NCBI GenBank assembly: GCA_964476375.1
Contig: CAYYZW010000004.1
Coordinates: 1-29,441, forward strand
Source of the DNA: SAT2750 sp964476375
GTDB lineage: Bacteria; Planctomycetota; Planctomycetia; Pirellulales; Pirellulaceae
DNA: 29,441 nucleotides
Reading direction: 5' to 3'
Numbering within the stretch: the first letter of the stretch is position 1; every line of letters starts with the position of its first letter. The notes below the pieces were generated by a model, which saw nothing but the letters and a program-made list of their open reading frames with translations, was not told where the DNA came from and ran no database searches. Both the position numbers and the translations under genes were made by a program. Below are positions 15,868-26,701 of the stretch, one piece after another.

Positions 15868-16680
15868 GTGTCCTTCACGCTCTGTCTTAATACCAGCACG
15901 ATCCGGCCCCAGCTGCTGCTGGACAAGATACGGCTTACCGCCGAGGCCGGTTTCGGAGCAATCGAGCTCTGGATGAACGATATCTACGAGCATGTCGGCC
16001 GCGGGGGGGAAGTCCGCGACGTGGAAAAGGCGCTCGCCGACCATGGCCTCGAGGTCCCCAGCGTGATCGCACTGCGGCAATGGGGAGAAGCGAGCCCGTT
16101 GGAATATCCACTGATGCTCGAGGAGGCCCGGCGGCGGATGGAACTGGCCACCCGCCTGGGCGCAACGTACATGGTTGCCACCCCGCCACGGGAAGCATGC
16201 CCCGAGTCCCAGCTGGTGGACCGTTACGGCGAGCTGTTGGAGCTTGGCCGCCAGGTCGGTATCCGCACCACCTTCGAGTACGTCAGTTTTTTTGGTTCGG
16301 TATGCACGCTCGACCAGGCCATCTCGATCGTGGAGCAGGTGGGGGACAGCGATGCCACGCTGATCGTGGATGCGTTCCATACCTGGAACAGTGATTCCCA
16401 CCCAGAACTCCTTTCCACACTCCCCGCCCAGCGCGTCAGCCATTACCATATTGATGACGCCGCCCCGGGAATTCCGGCCGGGGAGCAGACCGATCCGGAC
16501 CGGGTTATGATCGGGGACGGGGTCATTGACCTGAAAGCAGAAATGTCCATGCTGCACGCGATCGGTTACCAGGGCATGATCAGCCTGGAACTGTTTAACC
16601 GGCAGCTCTGGCAAGAGGATCCGGCGGAAGTCCTGGCCATCGGTATCAAACGACTTCGTGAACTTGTTGAGCACGCATGA
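15868..16680 (+). CDS. Sugar phosphate isomerase/epimerase (xylose-isomerase-like TIM barrel)
   Basis: A 270-residue protein beginning with GTG. It has the AP-endonuclease-2/xylose-isomerase-like barrel pattern: an LNTSTI first strand, GAIELW after the first helix, a Glu in the middle strand (TFEYVSFFG), DAFHTWN with Asp and His, HYHIDDA near strand 7, IGDGVIDL, and a terminal Glu in ISLELFN. These acidic and His residues are the usual metal ligands of sugar epimerases and inosose dehydratase relatives. Cytosolic. Its stop overlaps the symporter start (ATGA), so uptake and isomerisation are coupled. The substrate (keto-sugar, inositol derivative or uronate) is not determinable from sequence. 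Confidence 0.87.
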   Translation: MSFTLCLNTSTIRPQLLLDKIRLTAEAGFGAIELWMNDIYEHVGRGGEVRDVEKALADHGLEVPSVIALRQWGEASPLEYPLMLEEARRRMELATRLGATYMVATPPREACPESQLVDRYGELLELGRQVGIRTTFEYVSFFGSVCTLDQAISIVEQVGDSDATLIVDAFHTWNSDSHPELLSTLPAQRVSHYHIDDAAPGIPAGEQTDPDRVMIGDGVIDLKAEMSMLHAIGYQGMISLELFNRQLWQEDPAEVLAIGIKRLRELVEHA

Positions 16681-18791
16681 CAATCCAGCTTGGCCTTCTC
16701 GATTACATCATCTTCTTTGGTACCCTGGCGGGTGTCATGCTGATCGGCTTTCTGGCCGGGCGCAAGGACAAGTCCTCGGAAGATTACTTCCTGGCCGGCC
16801 GCAGCATTCGCTGGTTCGGCGTGGCCGGGTCGATCTTCGGCAGCAATGTCAGTGCCAACCACATGGTCGGCATGCTGGGGATCGGTTTCAGCATCGGGTT
16901 TGCCCAGAGTCACTTTGAACTGGGAGCCATCGCCGGTTTGCTGTTGATGTGCTACGGTTTCCTGCCGGTCTATCGCAAGCTGAAGATCTACACGCTCTCG
17001 GAATACCTGGAACGGCGATTCGACCACCGCAGCCGCCTGATGTACGCGGTGATCATGGTCACCCTGATGGCCTTCGTGCAGATGGTCCCGGCTCTTTACA
17101 TCGGTTCTCGTACGATCTGTGAACTGATGGGGGGCAACGCGATTGTGACCGAGAACAGTGCGGTGAGCGAGGAGGAGGGGGAAGGCGACAGCGCCCTCCT
17201 GGTGGAAGATTCGGGGCAGATGCTGGCCCAGCTGGCCATGCCGGCCAAGCTCAAGCGCAAGGTCAACATGAACTACTACATCTGGTTCGTGATCGCCCTG
17301 GGGGCGATCGCTGCCAGCTACACAATCCTGGGCGGCCTCAAGGCCGTGATCTATACCGATGTCATCCAGTCGGTACTGATGCTGCTGGCCGGGATCGGTG
17401 TGGCGTTTGCCACCTTCCATGCCATCGGTGGCTGGGGGGAGATGATGGCACTGGATCATGCCGCCGCCAGTTCCAAGATGAATCTCTACCTGCCGACCAA
17501 CCACCCCCAGCTTCCCTGGTCGGGCGTGCTGACCGGGCTGATGTTCATGCACTGTTTCTACTGGGGGACGAACCAGTTCATCGTGCAGCGGGCACTGGCC
17601 GCAACCAGCGACAAGGAAGCTCGCACCGGCATCATCGCCGCCGGGTTTCTCAAGCTGCTGATCCCTTTCTTTGCCATCGCCACCGGCGTGGCAGCTTTCT
17701 ACCTCTTTGAGACCTCCACCGATTTCAAGGACTTGCAAATTGACCCGGACACCGCCTTCCCTGTACTGATCAACAAGTTGATTAAACCGATTGGCCTGGG
17801 CCTGGTCGGCCTGATCGCCGCCGGACTGATCGGGGCCATCCTCTCCTCGATTGACTCGATGATGAATTCCGCGGCAACCATTATCACCGTCGACATCTAC
17901 AAGCGTTACTTCCGGCACGAGGCGTCCGATCGTGAGATGATCCGGATGGGAAAAATCGTGATCGTGGTCCTGATGATGGCCGCCGCCACGATCGCGATCC
18001 TGGTGATCAACCCGAACTCGGAAAAGAACTTCTTCCTCACGATTGCCGACTATTCCAACATCCTCACGCCCGGCCTGCTGGCAACCTTCCTGCTGGGCAT
18101 CTTCTGGAAGCGAGGGACCCGCCTGGCGGCCTTCGTGACCATCCTGGCCGGCATCGCCTTCTCGCTGGTGGTTCCCCCACTCTACAACTCGGACATGTCC
18201 CGGGGCGCTTATGACCTGGCTCTGACGGAAAACAGCCGGCTGGCGGAGAAAGTCACACAGATGAATATCAAGGCTCTCCCAGAGGAACTGCAGGCAATGA
18301 CGGTCCCCCAGCTGCAGCAGCACCTGGACCAGCAGGTCCGCCCACAGATCACGCCGCTGATGCGACATTTCGGCCCCCAGCTGAACTTCTTCCATCGGGT
18401 GATCTTCGTGATCCTGCTCTCGGGAGTCGTCTTCGTGGTCGTCAGCCAGCTGCATCCACCGGATCCGGAAAAGTCCCGTAACACCTGGACCGACCTGGGG
18501 GGCCATGCCCCGGACCACCTGCGTTCGCTGGCCCTGACGATCCTGGTCTCGATCCTGTTCTACGCACTGCTCGGCTGGCTGATGTACCGGGGGAGCCTGG
18601 ACCAGACCATCGCCGCCCTGCTGGCAGCCAGCTGGACACTGGGGGCCTACCTGCGGGAGATCCTGCGCTCGGAAGGGAGCGAGGAAAGAGACCCGGGCCA
18701 GGGAACCTGTCGTCGGCTGCTGCGTGACGAGCGGCTGCTGGCGGGCCTGCTGGCCGCCACTGCCATGTTCATGATGTACTACTTTTATTGA
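16677..18791 (+). CDS. Sodium:solute symporter (SSS family)
   Basis: A 704-residue polytopic inner-membrane protein with about 14-15 hydrophobic segments. Family features include the DYFLAGRS-type loop after the first membrane segment (36-43), GSNVSANHMVG in segment 2, and YTLSEYLERRFD at about 105-116, the conserved SSS signature region. A further conserved stretch, ILSSIDSMMNSAATIITVDIYKR, resembles the C-terminal SGLT signature. It probably imports a sugar or related solute with Na+. Odd features are an acidic, probably extramembrane insertion at about 155-197 (EEEGEGD) and a long Gln/Leu-rich loop at about 505-575. It starts inside the isomerase stop codon. A likely terminator follows directly. 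Confidence 0.92.
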   Translation: MTIQLGLLDYIIFFGTLAGVMLIGFLAGRKDKSSEDYFLAGRSIRWFGVAGSIFGSNVSANHMVGMLGIGFSIGFAQSHFELGAIAGLLLMCYGFLPVYRKLKIYTLSEYLERRFDHRSRLMYAVIMVTLMAFVQMVPALYIGSRTICELMGGNAIVTENSAVSEEEGEGDSALLVEDSGQMLAQLAMPAKLKRKVNMNYYIWFVIALGAIAASYTILGGLKAVIYTDVIQSVLMLLAGIGVAFATFHAIGGWGEMMALDHAAASSKMNLYLPTNHPQLPWSGVLTGLMFMHCFYWGTNQFIVQRALAATSDKEARTGIIAAGFLKLLIPFFAIATGVAAFYLFETSTDFKDLQIDPDTAFPVLINKLIKPIGLGLVGLIAAGLIGAILSSIDSMMNSAATIITVDIYKRYFRHEASDREMIRMGKIVIVVLMMAAATIAILVINPNSEKNFFLTIADYSNILTPGLLATFLLGIFWKRGTRLAAFVTILAGIAFSLVVPPLYNSDMSRGAYDLALTENSRLAEKVTQMNIKALPEELQAMTVPQLQQHLDQQVRPQITPLMRHFGPQLNFFHRVIFVILLSGVVFVVVSQLHPPDPEKSRNTWTDLGGHAPDHLRSLALTILVSILFYALLGWLMYRGSLDQTIAALLAASWTLGAYLREILRSEGSEERDPGQGTCRRLLRDERLLAGLLAATAMFMMYYFY

Positions 18792-18795
18792 TTTC

Positions 18796-18822
18796 CCCGC
18801 GGGATTTCACCCGGCGGTTTTT
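18796..18822 (+). terminator. Candidate rho-independent terminator after the symporter
   Basis: A GC stem (CCCGCGGG paired with CCCGGCGG, one bulge, 6-base loop ATTTCA) is followed at once by five T. It begins five bases after the symporter stop, so it likely ends the isomerase-symporter transcript. The stem is short and imperfect. Confidence 0.5.
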
Positions 18823-18900
18823 CCCCGGCTGGCCAGAGGGTAAGATGATCTGTATGCGGCACCGTAACCGGTTGAATCCTCATCCATAAGCACCCCTGCC

Positions 18901-20385
18901 ATGAAGAACATACTCCTGCCCCTTATCCTGCTGGGCCTGCTGCTGACAGGACCAGCACCGGCACAGGATCCCATCAGTGATTCCGTGGTCCAGATCCATG
19001 TCACCAACCGGGAACCCGATTTCGCCCGTCCCTGGGCCAAGGGAAGTCCCAAGCAGGTCACCGGGTCCGGCGTGATCATCGAGGGCAAGCGGATTCTTAC
19101 CAATGCGCACGTGGTGAACTATGCCATTCGCATCCTCGTCCAGGGCCACCAGGTGACCGAGCGGATCCCGGCCCGTGTCCTTGCCGTCTCCCCGGAAATG
19201 GACCTGGCCCTGCTGGCGATTGACAATGACGATTTTTTCAGCGAGCGACCAGCCCTCCCACTGGACCTGGAACTTCCCAAGGCCAAGGACACGATCAGTG
19301 CCTACGGATACCCGATTGGAGGCGAACAGCTCTCGGTCACCGAGGGGATCGTTTCCAGGGTAGAGTTTTCCCGATACAACTTTGGCGCGATGGGCATGCG
19401 AATCCAGGTCGATGCCGGCCTCAACCCCGGGAACAGCGGTGGACCGGCCATCCGGGAAGGGAAGATTGCCGGAATCGTTTACAGTACGATCCGCAGTGCC
19501 GAGAACATCGGTTACGTGATCCCGGCCGAGGAAGTACGGATCTTCCTGGCCGACATCGCCGACGAGACTTACGACGGCAAGCCCAACCTGGTGGGCTATT
19601 TCCAGACCGTGGAAAACCCCACGCTCAGGCAGCGACTGGGACTGGATACGACAAGCGGCGGATTGATGGTCCGTGATCCGATCGAGGAGGCCGAGGACTA
19701 TCCCCTCAAGACCTGGGATGTGATCACCCACGTGGGAGGACATGCACTGGACAAAAAAGGGAACGTCCGGCTGGAGGACGGGCTCAATATCTCCTTCCGC
19801 TACCTGTTGACCGACCTGGCAAAAGAAAACATGCTCCCGGTGACCATCCTTCGTGAGGGAGAAGCCCAGGACCTGCAGCTTCCCGTGGTCAGCAAGGTGC
19901 CTGTCCTGATGCCGAACCTGAAGGGAGCTTATCCACGGCACTTTATCTTTGGTCCGCTGGTCTTCACCACGGCCAGCCAGGACCTGGTCGCACGCATCAA
20001 TCCCCAGAACCAGCTGGTCCTCAAGGCTCGCAAAAACCCCGTCATTCTCAGGCAGTTCGATCGACCCGCCTTCCCGGATGAGGAACTGGTGATCCTCTCG
20101 GTGAGGATGTTTCCCCACCCGCTGGTGGAGGGATATGATCAGCAGTCCTTCGCGGCCGTTCACCGGGTCAATGGAGTGGACATCAAGAACCTGCTGAACC
20201 TGGTAGAGACCATCCGTGACTCGGAGGGGGATTACCTCACGATCGAGTTTCACGGGCTGTACGAGACCATGGTTCTTCCCCGCCAGGAGATGTTTGATTC
20301 GACCGAGCAGATCCTGGAGGACGAGGGCATTCGGACACCCTATTCCGACGACCTGCGAGAGACCTGGGAAAATCGCAAGAAGTAG
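18901..20385 (+). CDS. Secreted trypsin-like serine protease (Deg/HtrA-like)
   Basis: 494 residues. A Sec signal peptide is clear (Lys2, a Leu-rich core at 4-16, and Ala-x-Ala before residue 22). The chymotrypsin-fold triad is His70 (TNAHVV), Asp101 (MDLALL) and Ser179 (NPGNSGGP). From about 215 to 320 there is a PDZ-like domain (GGLMVRDPIEEA, LKTWDVITHVGG). A further C-terminal region of about 170 residues with a second VNGVDIKNL PDZ-like element resembles the long Deg proteases (plant Deg/DegP-like) more than bacterial DegQ. It is expected to act in periplasmic or extracellular protein quality control. It starts about 80 bases after the terminator, so it likely has its own promoter, and is followed 18 bases later by the Tat-signal gene. 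Confidence 0.9.
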   Translation: MKNILLPLILLGLLLTGPAPAQDPISDSVVQIHVTNREPDFARPWAKGSPKQVTGSGVIIEGKRILTNAHVVNYAIRILVQGHQVTERIPARVLAVSPEMDLALLAIDNDDFFSERPALPLDLELPKAKDTISAYGYPIGGEQLSVTEGIVSRVEFSRYNFGAMGMRIQVDAGLNPGNSGGPAIREGKIAGIVYSTIRSAENIGYVIPAEEVRIFLADIADETYDGKPNLVGYFQTVENPTLRQRLGLDTTSGGLMVRDPIEEAEDYPLKTWDVITHVGGHALDKKGNVRLEDGLNISFRYLLTDLAKENMLPVTILREGEAQDLQLPVVSKVPVLMPNLKGAYPRHFIFGPLVFTTASQDLVARINPQNQLVLKARKNPVILRQFDRPAFPDEELVILSVRMFPHPLVEGYDQQSFAAVHRVNGVDIKNLLNLVETIRDSEGDYLTIEFHGLYETMVLPRQEMFDSTEQILEDEGIRTPYSDDLRETWENRKK

Positions 20386-20403
20386 GCCTGCAGGAGAACT
20401 TCC

Positions 20404-21702
20404 ATGGATATTTTTCGTCGCGAGTTTCTTGCCGCCTCGGCTGCCGGGCTTGCCAGCTCATCCCTGCTGGCCGGTCGGGAGGGCCGCCGGCGTCGACCCC
20501 GGGTGGCCGCCATCTACACGGTCTTTACCTACCGCTCCCATGGCCATGTGTTGCTGGAGAATTTCCTGCAGCCCTACCTGTTCAATGGCCAGGTGACGGA
20601 CCCGGGTGTCGATATCGTCTCCTTTTACCGGGACCAGTCACCAGCGGGAGACATGACCGATGACGTTTCCCAGCGTTACGGCATCCCGGTCTACGAGTCG
20701 ATCCAGGAAGCACTCTGCCTGGGCGGAGACGAACTGGCAGTCGATGCCGTACTCTCCATCGGCGAACACGGGAACTATCCAACGACAGAACTGGGCCAGA
20801 CAATGTACCCCCGCAAGAGGTTTTTCGACGAGATCCTGCAGGTGATGAAGGACTCCGGCCGCTTTGTGCCGATCTTCAATGACAAGCATCTCTCCTACCG
20901 CTGGGACTGGGCCAGCGAGATGGCAGGGACCTGCCGTGAGCACGGCATACCGCTTTTGGCGGGCAGCAGCGTTCCACTGGCGGAACGACATCCGGCGATG
21001 GAATTCCCACGTGGCGCGGTGGTCGAGGAAGCGATCTCGATTCATGGCGGCCCGGTAGAATCCTATGACTTCCATGCCCTGGAGGTCCTGCAATCCATCG
21101 TGGAATCCCGCCGTGGAGGAGAAACCGGCATCAAGCAGGTCCGTTTCTTTGACGCCCAGGCCGTTCGCCAGAATGCCCGGCTGGGTTACTGGTCGGAAGA
21201 CCTGGTGGCAGCAGCCATGGAAGCCCAGTTGGGATATCTCCCGGAGGACCTGGGGGCCATCAAGGGGGAAGACGAGATCGAGCCCCACGCTATCCAGCTG
21301 ACCTACAACGACGGGCTCAAGGCGACAGTACTGCGCGTGGGTCATGACTCCACCCGCTGGAATTTTGCCTGCCGCCTGAAAAAGAAATCCCAACTGCTGT
21401 CGACTGCCTTCCAGGTCGGCCCCTGGGAAAACCGGAACCTCTTCAAAGCGCTCGCCCATGCGATCCAGCATCACTTCCGTACCGGCAAGCCCCCCTACCC
21501 TGCCGAACGGACCCTGCTGGTAACTGGCACCCTGGCGGCGGCCATGCAGGCCATGCAGGAGGAATCCGGAATCCTGCAGACACCGCACCTGGCGATACGT
21601 TACCGCGCCGCCGACTTCACGGCGATGCGAGAGATGGGAGCAAGCTGGAAGATCATCACCGACGAGATGCCACAACCTCCCGGCATCCACGGGGAGAAGT
21701 AA
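20404..21702 (+). CDS. Tat-signal protein, divergent Gfo/Idh-like
   Basis: 432 residues; AGGAG lies nine bases before the ATG. The N-terminus has a twin-arginine motif (RREFL at 5-9) and a hydrophobic h-region to about residue 22, followed unusually by a run of arginines. After it, strand-helix units (VAAIYTVFTY, GVDIVSFYRDQ, YGIPVYESIQEAL, AVDAVLSIGEHG, FVPIFNDKHLS) follow the order of a Gfo/Idh N-terminal Rossmann domain. The Gly-rich dinucleotide loop is replaced by YTVFTYRSHGH, so NAD(P) binding is doubtful. The gene lies between the protease and a true Gfo/Idh gene, 29 bases upstream of the latter. Likely an exported or membrane-associated oxidoreductase-like protein of unknown substrate. 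Confidence 0.72.
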   Translation: MDIFRREFLAASAAGLASSSLLAGREGRRRRPRVAAIYTVFTYRSHGHVLLENFLQPYLFNGQVTDPGVDIVSFYRDQSPAGDMTDDVSQRYGIPVYESIQEALCLGGDELAVDAVLSIGEHGNYPTTELGQTMYPRKRFFDEILQVMKDSGRFVPIFNDKHLSYRWDWASEMAGTCREHGIPLLAGSSVPLAERHPAMEFPRGAVVEEAISIHGGPVESYDFHALEVLQSIVESRRGGETGIKQVRFFDAQAVRQNARLGYWSEDLVAAAMEAQLGYLPEDLGAIKGEDEIEPHAIQLTYNDGLKATVLRVGHDSTRWNFACRLKKKSQLLSTAFQVGPWENRNLFKALAHAIQHHFRTGKPPYPAERTLLVTGTLAAAMQAMQEESGILQTPHLAIRYRAADFTAMREMGASWKIITDEMPQPPGIHGEK

Positions 21703-21731
21703 ACCGCCAGGAGCCGCACAAGCGGTTGAGC

Positions 21732-22783
21732 ATGACACCATTACGCTGGGCGATTATTGGTTTCGGGCGATTTGGCATGGCCCATGCACAGGTCCTGATG
21801 GGCCTGCCCGGAATCGAACTGGCAGGGGTCAGCTCACGTCGGGCCGGGCCGCTTGCAGAACGGGCGGCAACGCTTGGAATCGAACGGGCGGAAACCGACT
21901 ACCGGCAACTGCTCGACGACGACCAGGTCGACGTGGTCAGTATCGTGACACACTGGGAGGAGCATCACCAGATCGCGCTGGCGGCACTGGCCGCCGGCAA
22001 GCACGTGTTGCTGGAAAAACCAATGGCGGTTGATACCGACCAGTGCCTGGATCTCCTGGCAGCCACCCAGGACGCTGCCGGCCAGCTGATGGTCGGGCAT
22101 ATCTGCCGGTTCGATCCACGTTACTCGCTGGCCCGGGAATCCATCCGGCAGGGAGAAATTGGCGACATCGTCTCGATGCATGCCCGCCGAAACCTGCCGG
22201 TCGCTCCTGGAAATATCCGGCTCGACAAGATCTCCCCGCTGATGGGCGACGGCATCCACGATGCGGACCTGATGATGTGGATGACAGGCCAGACCCCCGA
22301 CCGGGTTTTTGCCCGCAACGTGAAAGTCCATGACTACGATTACCCCGACCTGGGCTGGGCCATGCTGGAATTCCCGGACCAGGATGGGCGCAGCGGGGCG
22401 GTCGGTGTGGTGGAGACAATCTGGTGCCTTCCACCGAACGTCCCGACCATGATCGATGCCCGCATGCAGATCGTGGGAAGCGAGGGAATGATCACGATTG
22501 ACTGCTCCCAGACAGGGCTCCTGGTGAACACGGTCGACCGGGTCAAGCAGGTCGACACTGCCTTCTGGCCACTCCAGCATGGCCGTGCTGTCGGTATCCT
22601 CAAGGAAGAAATCAGCTACTTCGCCGCTTGCCTGCAGAGCGGAACTCCGGCCAGCGTGATCACGACGGCCGAGGCAGCACGCGCTGTTGCGGTGATGGAA
22701 GCTGCCGAACAGTCGGCGCTCTGTCGAGAGCCGGTGGAAGTGGATCTACCAGGTGCCATCTGCAGCGGACTGGCGAGGATCGC

Positions 22784-22805
<22 letters not shown>
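21732..22805 (+). CDS. Gfo/Idh/MocA family oxidoreductase
   Basis: 357 residues. It begins with the classic dinucleotide-binding strand WAIIGFGRFGMAHAQ (G-x-G-x-x-G) and continues with DVVSIVTHWEEHHQIALAAL and the EKPMA motif, in which the Lys is a family catalytic residue. Next come the H-I-C-R-F-D-P-R-Y substrate-domain strand and a G-I-H-D-A-D-L-M-M-W motif with the conserved Asp and His. Cytosolic, NAD(P)-dependent sugar or polyol oxidoreductase. ATG 21732 is preferred to the TTG at 21726. The last 22 bases overlap miaB on the opposite strand. The genomic neighbourhood points to sugar or inositol-like metabolism. Confidence 0.9.
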
Positions 22806-24208
<1,403 letters not shown>

Positions 24209-24279
24209 GGCAGCGGGAGAAGCAGGAAAAGGACTGGGACACATCACACCGGAAAGATCTCCATCATGACCCTTCTTTC

Positions 24280-25392
24280 CTACAATATCCAGCCGCCTCC
24301 GAGAACCCGGTCCTCGTCGTAAAGCACGACGGCCTGTCCAGGGGCAACACCGAAGCAGGGTTCCACGAAGGTGACATGGAGCTTCCCATCCGGATCCTGC
24401 TCCGCATGCGCCGCCTGCGGGCTGCTGTTGTAGCGTATTTGCACCAGGCATTCGAATCGCCCCTCCGGTGGATCGACCAGCCAGTTAAGCCGGTCCGCCT
24501 GCAGCTGCCGGCGGGCAAGATCGTCATGAGAGCCGATGATCACACGACGGGACTGTGGCTCAATCCGGACCACAAACTGGGGTTCCCCCAGTGCCACCCC
24601 AAGTCCTCGCCGCTGTCCAATCGTGAACCGCTCGATCCCCTCATGCTGCCCTACCACTTTCCCATCCGTGGTCATGATCTCCCCGGAGAGCGACTCCCCC
24701 CCGCGTCGCTGACGGACAAAATCACCATGCTCGCCACTGGTCACGAAGCAGATTTCCTGGCTGTCTCGCTTGCCGGCTACGCGAAGTCCCTGCTCCGTGG
24801 CCAGTTGACGGATAGCAGGCTTCTGGTATCCCCCAATCGGAAGAAGGATTCGATCCAGGAGTTCGCGCTGGATGCCAAACAACACGTAGGACTGGTCCTT
24901 TCCAGTATCCACGCCACGGCGAAGTGCTGGCAGTTCGCCATCTGTCAGCGGATCCAGCCGGGCATAGTGACCGGTCGCCACGTACTCTGCCTCCACGCTG
25001 TCGGCATAATCAAACAGCCTGCCAAACTTGATCCAGTTGTTACACATCACACAGGGATTGGGGGTTCGCCCCAGCGAGTATTCCTTCACAAAGTAATCAA
25101 CGATCCCGCGGAAGTCTTCTTTCAGGTTGAGCGCGTAAAAGGGGATCTGCATGAGATCGGCCACCCGCCGCGCATCTGCTGCGTCCTCGGCACTGCAGCA
25201 CCCCTGCTTGTGATCAGCACGACCCTCAAGCAGGGGCAAAAGCGGGGATTGGTCGGTCACATCGCAGGCCTCGACCGATTCCTCGCCATGGCGCATGAAA
25301 ACCCCGATTGGCTCATGCCCCTGTTCGAGCAGCAGGTGTGCCGCAACACTGCTGTCCACACCGCCTGACATGGCAAGCACAACTCGAGCCAT
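24280..25392 (-). CDS. mnmA: tRNA-specific 2-thiouridylase
   Basis: A 370-residue enzyme forming s2U34 in Lys, Glu and Gln tRNAs. The PP-loop ATP-pyrophosphatase motif SGGVDSS is at 9-15. The two catalytic cysteines are Cys114 (PNPCVMCN) and Cys215 (SQEICFV). FTIGQRRGLG and the beta-barrel C-terminus match the family. Compared with E. coli MnmA there is a longer insert after the first helix (residues about 40-68, including a Cys65-Cys66 pair) that occurs in many other bacteria. AGGTG lies eight bases before the ATG. It is divergent from prfB with a 176-base shared upstream region, and miaB follows, giving a two-gene tRNA-thiolation unit. Confidence 0.95.
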   Translation of the reverse strand: MARVVLAMSGGVDSSVAAHLLLEQGHEPIGVFMRHGEESVEACDVTDQSPLLPLLEGRADHKQGCCSAEDAADARRVADLMQIPFYALNLKEDFRGIVDYFVKEYSLGRTPNPCVMCNNWIKFGRLFDYADSVEAEYVATGHYARLDPLTDGELPALRRGVDTGKDQSYVLFGIQRELLDRILLPIGGYQKPAIRQLATEQGLRVAGKRDSQEICFVTSGEHGDFVRQRRGGESLSGEIMTTDGKVVGQHEGIERFTIGQRRGLGVALGEPQFVVRIEPQSRRVIIGSHDDLARRQLQADRLNWLVDPPEGRFECLVQIRYNSSPQAAHAEQDPDGKLHVTFVEPCFGVAPGQAVVLYDEDRVLGGGWIL

Positions 25393-25511
25393 GAAATCAC
25401 CTGACGGGAAAGAGAAAAATGGAATCCAGCGGGGAGATCACCATCGTGGTAGTCTAGCGCGGTCAGCAGGTTGTCACAAGGGACGACATTTCCCTGAAAA
25501 CGGTTTCTCGT

Positions 25512-25517
25512 TATATT
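25512..25517 (+). promoter_or_regulatory. Weak candidate -10 element upstream of prfB
   Basis: TATATT lies 52 bases before the prfB ATG, in the only A/T-rich patch of the 176-base gap shared with mnmA. No convincing -35 element is seen at 16-18 bases upstream. Reported as the best local candidate only. Confidence 0.22.
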
Positions 25518-25568
25518 GGGCAGCTTCAACCGCCAGACGGTGTTGTCTCTTCGTGGAGAGGTTAGACC

Positions 25569-26676
25569 ATGGATGTGAATCTCGATTCCCGGGCAGAAAT
25601 CCTGCGACAGAAGATTGTTGGGCTCGGAGACAGTCTTTGACTGTGCTGGCCGGCAGAAACAAATCGAGGAGATCGAGCAGCAGATGGGAGATCCCAGCTT
25701 CTGGAACAACCAGGAGTCGGCCCAGCAGACGATTGCCCAGCTTAAATCCCTCAAGGCCATCGTGGATCCGCTGGTCGAGGTCCAGCAATTCAGCGAGGAT
25801 CTCGAAGCACTGCTGGAAATGGCCGAGGAAGACGCTGCCATCCTGGAGGACGTGCATGCAGAGCTTGGGCGTCTGGAGAAAATCGTCACGGAACTGGAGC
25901 TCAAGTCCCTGTTGAGCGGCCCCCATGACGGGACCGGAGCGATCCTCACGGTTCATGCCCGTGACGGGGGGACGGACGCAAATGACTGGGCCGAGATGCT
26001 ACTGCGGATGTACCTCCAGTGGGCCCAGAAAAACGAGTACCAGGTAAACCTGATGGACCGCAATGACAACGATATTGCCGGCATTAACAGTGCAACCATC
26101 TCGGTTCGAGGCCCGATGGCCTACGGATACCTGAAGGGAGAAATTGGCATCCACCGGCTGGTGCGCATCAGTCCTTTCAATTCGGAAGGAAAACGCCAGA
26201 CCAGCTTTGCCGCGATCGACGTCTCACCAGAAGTCAGTGAAACATCCGAGATCGAGATCCAGGAAAAGGACATTCGTGAGGATACCTACCGTGCCAGTGG
26301 AGCAGGCGGCCAGCACGTCAATAAGACCGATAGTGCCGTGCGCCTGACCCATCTGCCTAGTGGGATCGTGGTGCAGTGCCAGAACGAACGAAGCCAGCAC
26401 AAGAACCGCTCATCGGCCTGGAAGATGTTACGGGCACGGCTGGCGCGGCTCGAGGAAGAAAAGCGGGAAGCAGAGCAGGCTCAGCGTTACAAGGATCAGC
26501 CTCGCGTGGGTTTTGGATCCCAGATCCGAAATTATTTCAAACACCCCGACCAACGTGTCAAGGACGCCCGTACAGGGCATAGCATTGGAAATTTTGATTC
26601 CGTACTAGATGGAAATATCCAGGCGTTCCTGGATGCCTATCTCCGCTGGCGAGTCAAGGAAAAACCGGCAGAATAG
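25569..26676 (+). CDS. prfB: Peptide chain release factor 2, made by +1 programmed frameshift
   Basis: A 368-residue RF2 that terminates translation at UGA and UAA. Translation from ATG 25569 reads 23 codons and meets an in-frame TGA at 25638-25640. The remaining family sequence continues in the +1 frame from GAC at 25639 to the stop at 26676. The joined product has the RF2 codon-recognition tripeptide SPF at 201-203 and the peptidyl-hydrolysis motif GGQ at 246-248, both within a few residues of E. coli positions. A caller that misses the shift would start at an internal TTG (25615) and lose the true N-terminus. Frameshifting lets RF2 control its own synthesis: low RF2 makes the ribosome pause at UGA and slip. 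Confidence 0.93.
25626..25641 (+). other. prfB programmed +1 frameshift site
   Basis: The canonical slippery sequence CTTTGAC is at 25635-25641, where CTT (Leu) in the P site slips to TTT over the TGA stop. An internal Shine-Dalgarno-like GGAG at 25626-25629 lies five bases upstream of CTT. In E. coli the spacing is three bases with a longer AGGGGG, so this stimulator looks weaker. The Leu-stop-C context is conserved. Confidence 0.9.
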
Positions 26677-26701
26677 CCTGTTCAAAATGGATGGAGAAAC
26701 C

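Noticed and set aside
16566..18518. 650-residue open frame antisense to the symporter
   Set aside because: Composition is dominated by Asp, His, Gln and Gly as expected from the complement of GC-rich membrane-protein codons. No domain, no ribosome-binding site, and the plus-strand SSS gene is certain.
24209..24451. N-terminal extension of miaB
   Set aside because: The 81 extra residues are Gly/Arg/Pro-rich, overlap the mnmA end and precede the normal MiaB start MLQLLYIETVGCQMN.
25615..25638. TTG at 25615 as start of RF2
   Set aside because: It would drop the normal N-terminus. The ATG at 25569 plus the CTTTGAC frameshift restores the full family length.
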